6,179 nucleotides of DNA from contig DASTWQ010000074.1 of NCBI GenBank assembly GCA_035758545.1, positions 1-6,179 on the forward strand, read 5' to 3'. Origin of the DNA: JAFDVN01 sp035758545 (GTDB lineage Bacteria; Acidobacteriota; Holophagae; Holophagales; Holophagaceae). Positions 5,484-6,179 of this stretch are shown here, one piece after another; the first letter of the stretch is position 1, and every line of letters starts with the position of its first letter. Under the pieces are notes generated by a model. That model ran no database searches. It saw only the letters and a program-made list of their open reading frames with translations, and was not told the DNA's origin. A program made the translations under genes and the position numbers.

Positions 5484-6155
5484 GTGTATGCCGAATACTT
5501 CGGAGTCGGAAGCTGGCTTGAGCAGCCCGCGCAGTTCCTCCAGTGGGCCGTCTACGGCAACAACCAGGGCGCCACGGCGGAGGACATCGCCGCATCGCTG
5601 AGGAAGTTCTGGGACGCCCTGGCGCCCTTCAAGGCCCAGGCCAAGACTCCGGCCCAGTGGGGGGACATCCTCACCCTCGACGCGCGCTCCCAGTGGGAGC
5701 TCGGCCGCCTCTACGACCAGGGGATCAGCTACACCTCCCGCGGGATCATCACCACGGGGCCCCTCTCCGCCGCGCTCGGGCTCCAGGGCGACCTCTCCTC
5801 GCTCCAGGCCAAGCGCGCCCAGGCCTACGCGGCGGCCCAGTCCCTCTCTCAGCAGGCGACCGCCGCGCGCCAGCAGGCGGGCCAGGACCCCGGCCAGGCC
5901 GGGCGGATGGTCCAGGTGTCGGCGACCAGCTCGAAGGCCGCCCAAGGCGCCTCCCAGCTCGAGAACCGCCTCGCCAGCGAGGCCTCCAAGCTCCCAGGCC
6001 TCGGGGATCTTTGGGACGCGCTCCGCGTCACCTACTTCGGCGTGCCCCTGTGGGCATGGCTCGCGGGAGGCGCGGCCCTGCTCCTCCTCCTGGAGGCGGG
6101 CCCGGGCATCGCCGCGGCGGCGGCCTCCCGCCGGGAGGCCGAGGTGGAGGACTGA
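5484..6155 (+). CDS. Alpha-helical protein with membrane segment near the C-terminus, unknown function
   Basis: This encodes 223 residues. The GTG start is set by a strong ribosome-binding site, GGAGGTGA (5473-5480), which also contains the stop of the previous gene. An ATG at 5488 is in another frame. Residues 1-50 are aromatic-rich and helical (YAEYFGVGSWLEQPAQFLQWAVYG, then IAASLRKFWDALAPF). Residues 55-105 form a probable small domain with the motif YDQGISYTSRGIITTGPLS. Residues 105-170 are Gln/Ala-rich helix or coiled coil (LQAKRAQAYAAAQSLSQQ). Residues 185-214 include FGVPLWAWLAGGAALLLLL, one clear membrane segment, then Ala-rich sequence and a charged tail (RREAEVED). Unlike the other anchored proteins here, its final residues are mostly acidic. 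The stop overlaps the start of the next gene. No family is recognised. Confidence 0.8.
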   Translation: MYAEYFGVGSWLEQPAQFLQWAVYGNNQGATAEDIAASLRKFWDALAPFKAQAKTPAQWGDILTLDARSQWELGRLYDQGISYTSRGIITTGPLSAALGLQGDLSSLQAKRAQAYAAAQSLSQQATAARQQAGQDPGQAGRMVQVSATSSKAAQGASQLENRLASEASKLPGLGDLWDALRVTYFGVPLWAWLAGGAALLLLLEAGPGIAAAAASRREAEVED

Positions 6156-6179
6156 TGGCTCGGATGAACCCCGCCCTGT
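6155..6179 (+). CDS. Start of the next gene (partial)
   Basis: An ATG at 6155 overlaps the previous stop by one base (TGATG) and has TGGAGG (6145-6150) 4 bases upstream, a strong ribosome-binding site. The visible residues are MARMNPAL, after which the window ends. The same coupling style as in the genes before it indicates that the operon continues. No function can be read from eight residues. Confidence 0.6.

Noticed and set aside
5661..5667. Another GGGGACA unit
   Set aside because: It is a single 7-base match inside a coding region (Trp-Gly-Asp-Ile codons), without the flanking TGACAAT or the second element, so it is expected by chance in such G-rich DNA.
3735..5945. 736-residue open frame on the - strand
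   Set aside because: It is antisense to three coupled genes with good ribosome-binding sites, is made of low-complexity Gly/Arg sequence, and shows no domain.

Overview
This is a GC-rich window (roughly 70% G+C by eye, with G or C in nearly every third codon position). Every credible gene is on the + strand, and genes are packed with gaps of a few bases or overlaps of 1-14 bases. This fits an accessory element such as a phage, provirus or related mobile element in a high-GC bacterium (myxobacterial, acidobacterial, actinobacterial or similar). The host cannot be named from the sequence. No integrase, replication protein, capsid protein, packaging ATPase, tRNA or rRNA is visible, so the phage reading is inferred from gene style and layout.

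Layout. Bases 1-36 are the last 11 codons of an upstream gene. Bases 45-305 encode an 86-residue excisionase/MerR-type winged-helix DNA-binding protein. From its stop codon, bases 305-414 hold an array of G-tracts with an exact 11-base (one helical turn) period; its last unit lies 53 bases upstream of the next gene. Bases 457-2097 encode a 546-residue soluble protein with a charged coiled coil and a proline-rich hinge. A 63-base gap (2098-2160) repeats an 18-base element from the array and, at identical spacing, a 14-base element (13 of 14 identical). These look like two copies of one control region. Bases 2161-2820 encode a transglutaminase-like cysteine enzyme with an apparently complete Cys-His-Asp triad.

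The enzyme gene leads a tightly coupled string of five genes of no family I recognise (2820-3233, 3220-3552, 3556-4377, 4374-5480, 5484-6155). The striking point is that each product has a hydrophobic, probably membrane-spanning segment at or near its C-terminus, and none has an obvious N-terminal signal peptide. Two share an almost identical entry motif, (S/N)PYL(V/I)P. A further gene starts at 6155 and runs off the window.

Working model (inference): the winged-helix protein binds the 11-base array and perhaps the second copy before 2161, controlling two transcription units. One makes the large coiled-coil protein. The other makes a cysteine enzyme plus a set of C-terminally anchored membrane proteins. 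Such a set would suit a virion with an internal membrane, a membrane-extruded phage, or another membrane-bound assembly. The best candidates for something undescribed are the helically phased array with its duplicated control block, and the enzyme-plus-five-anchored-proteins cassette.
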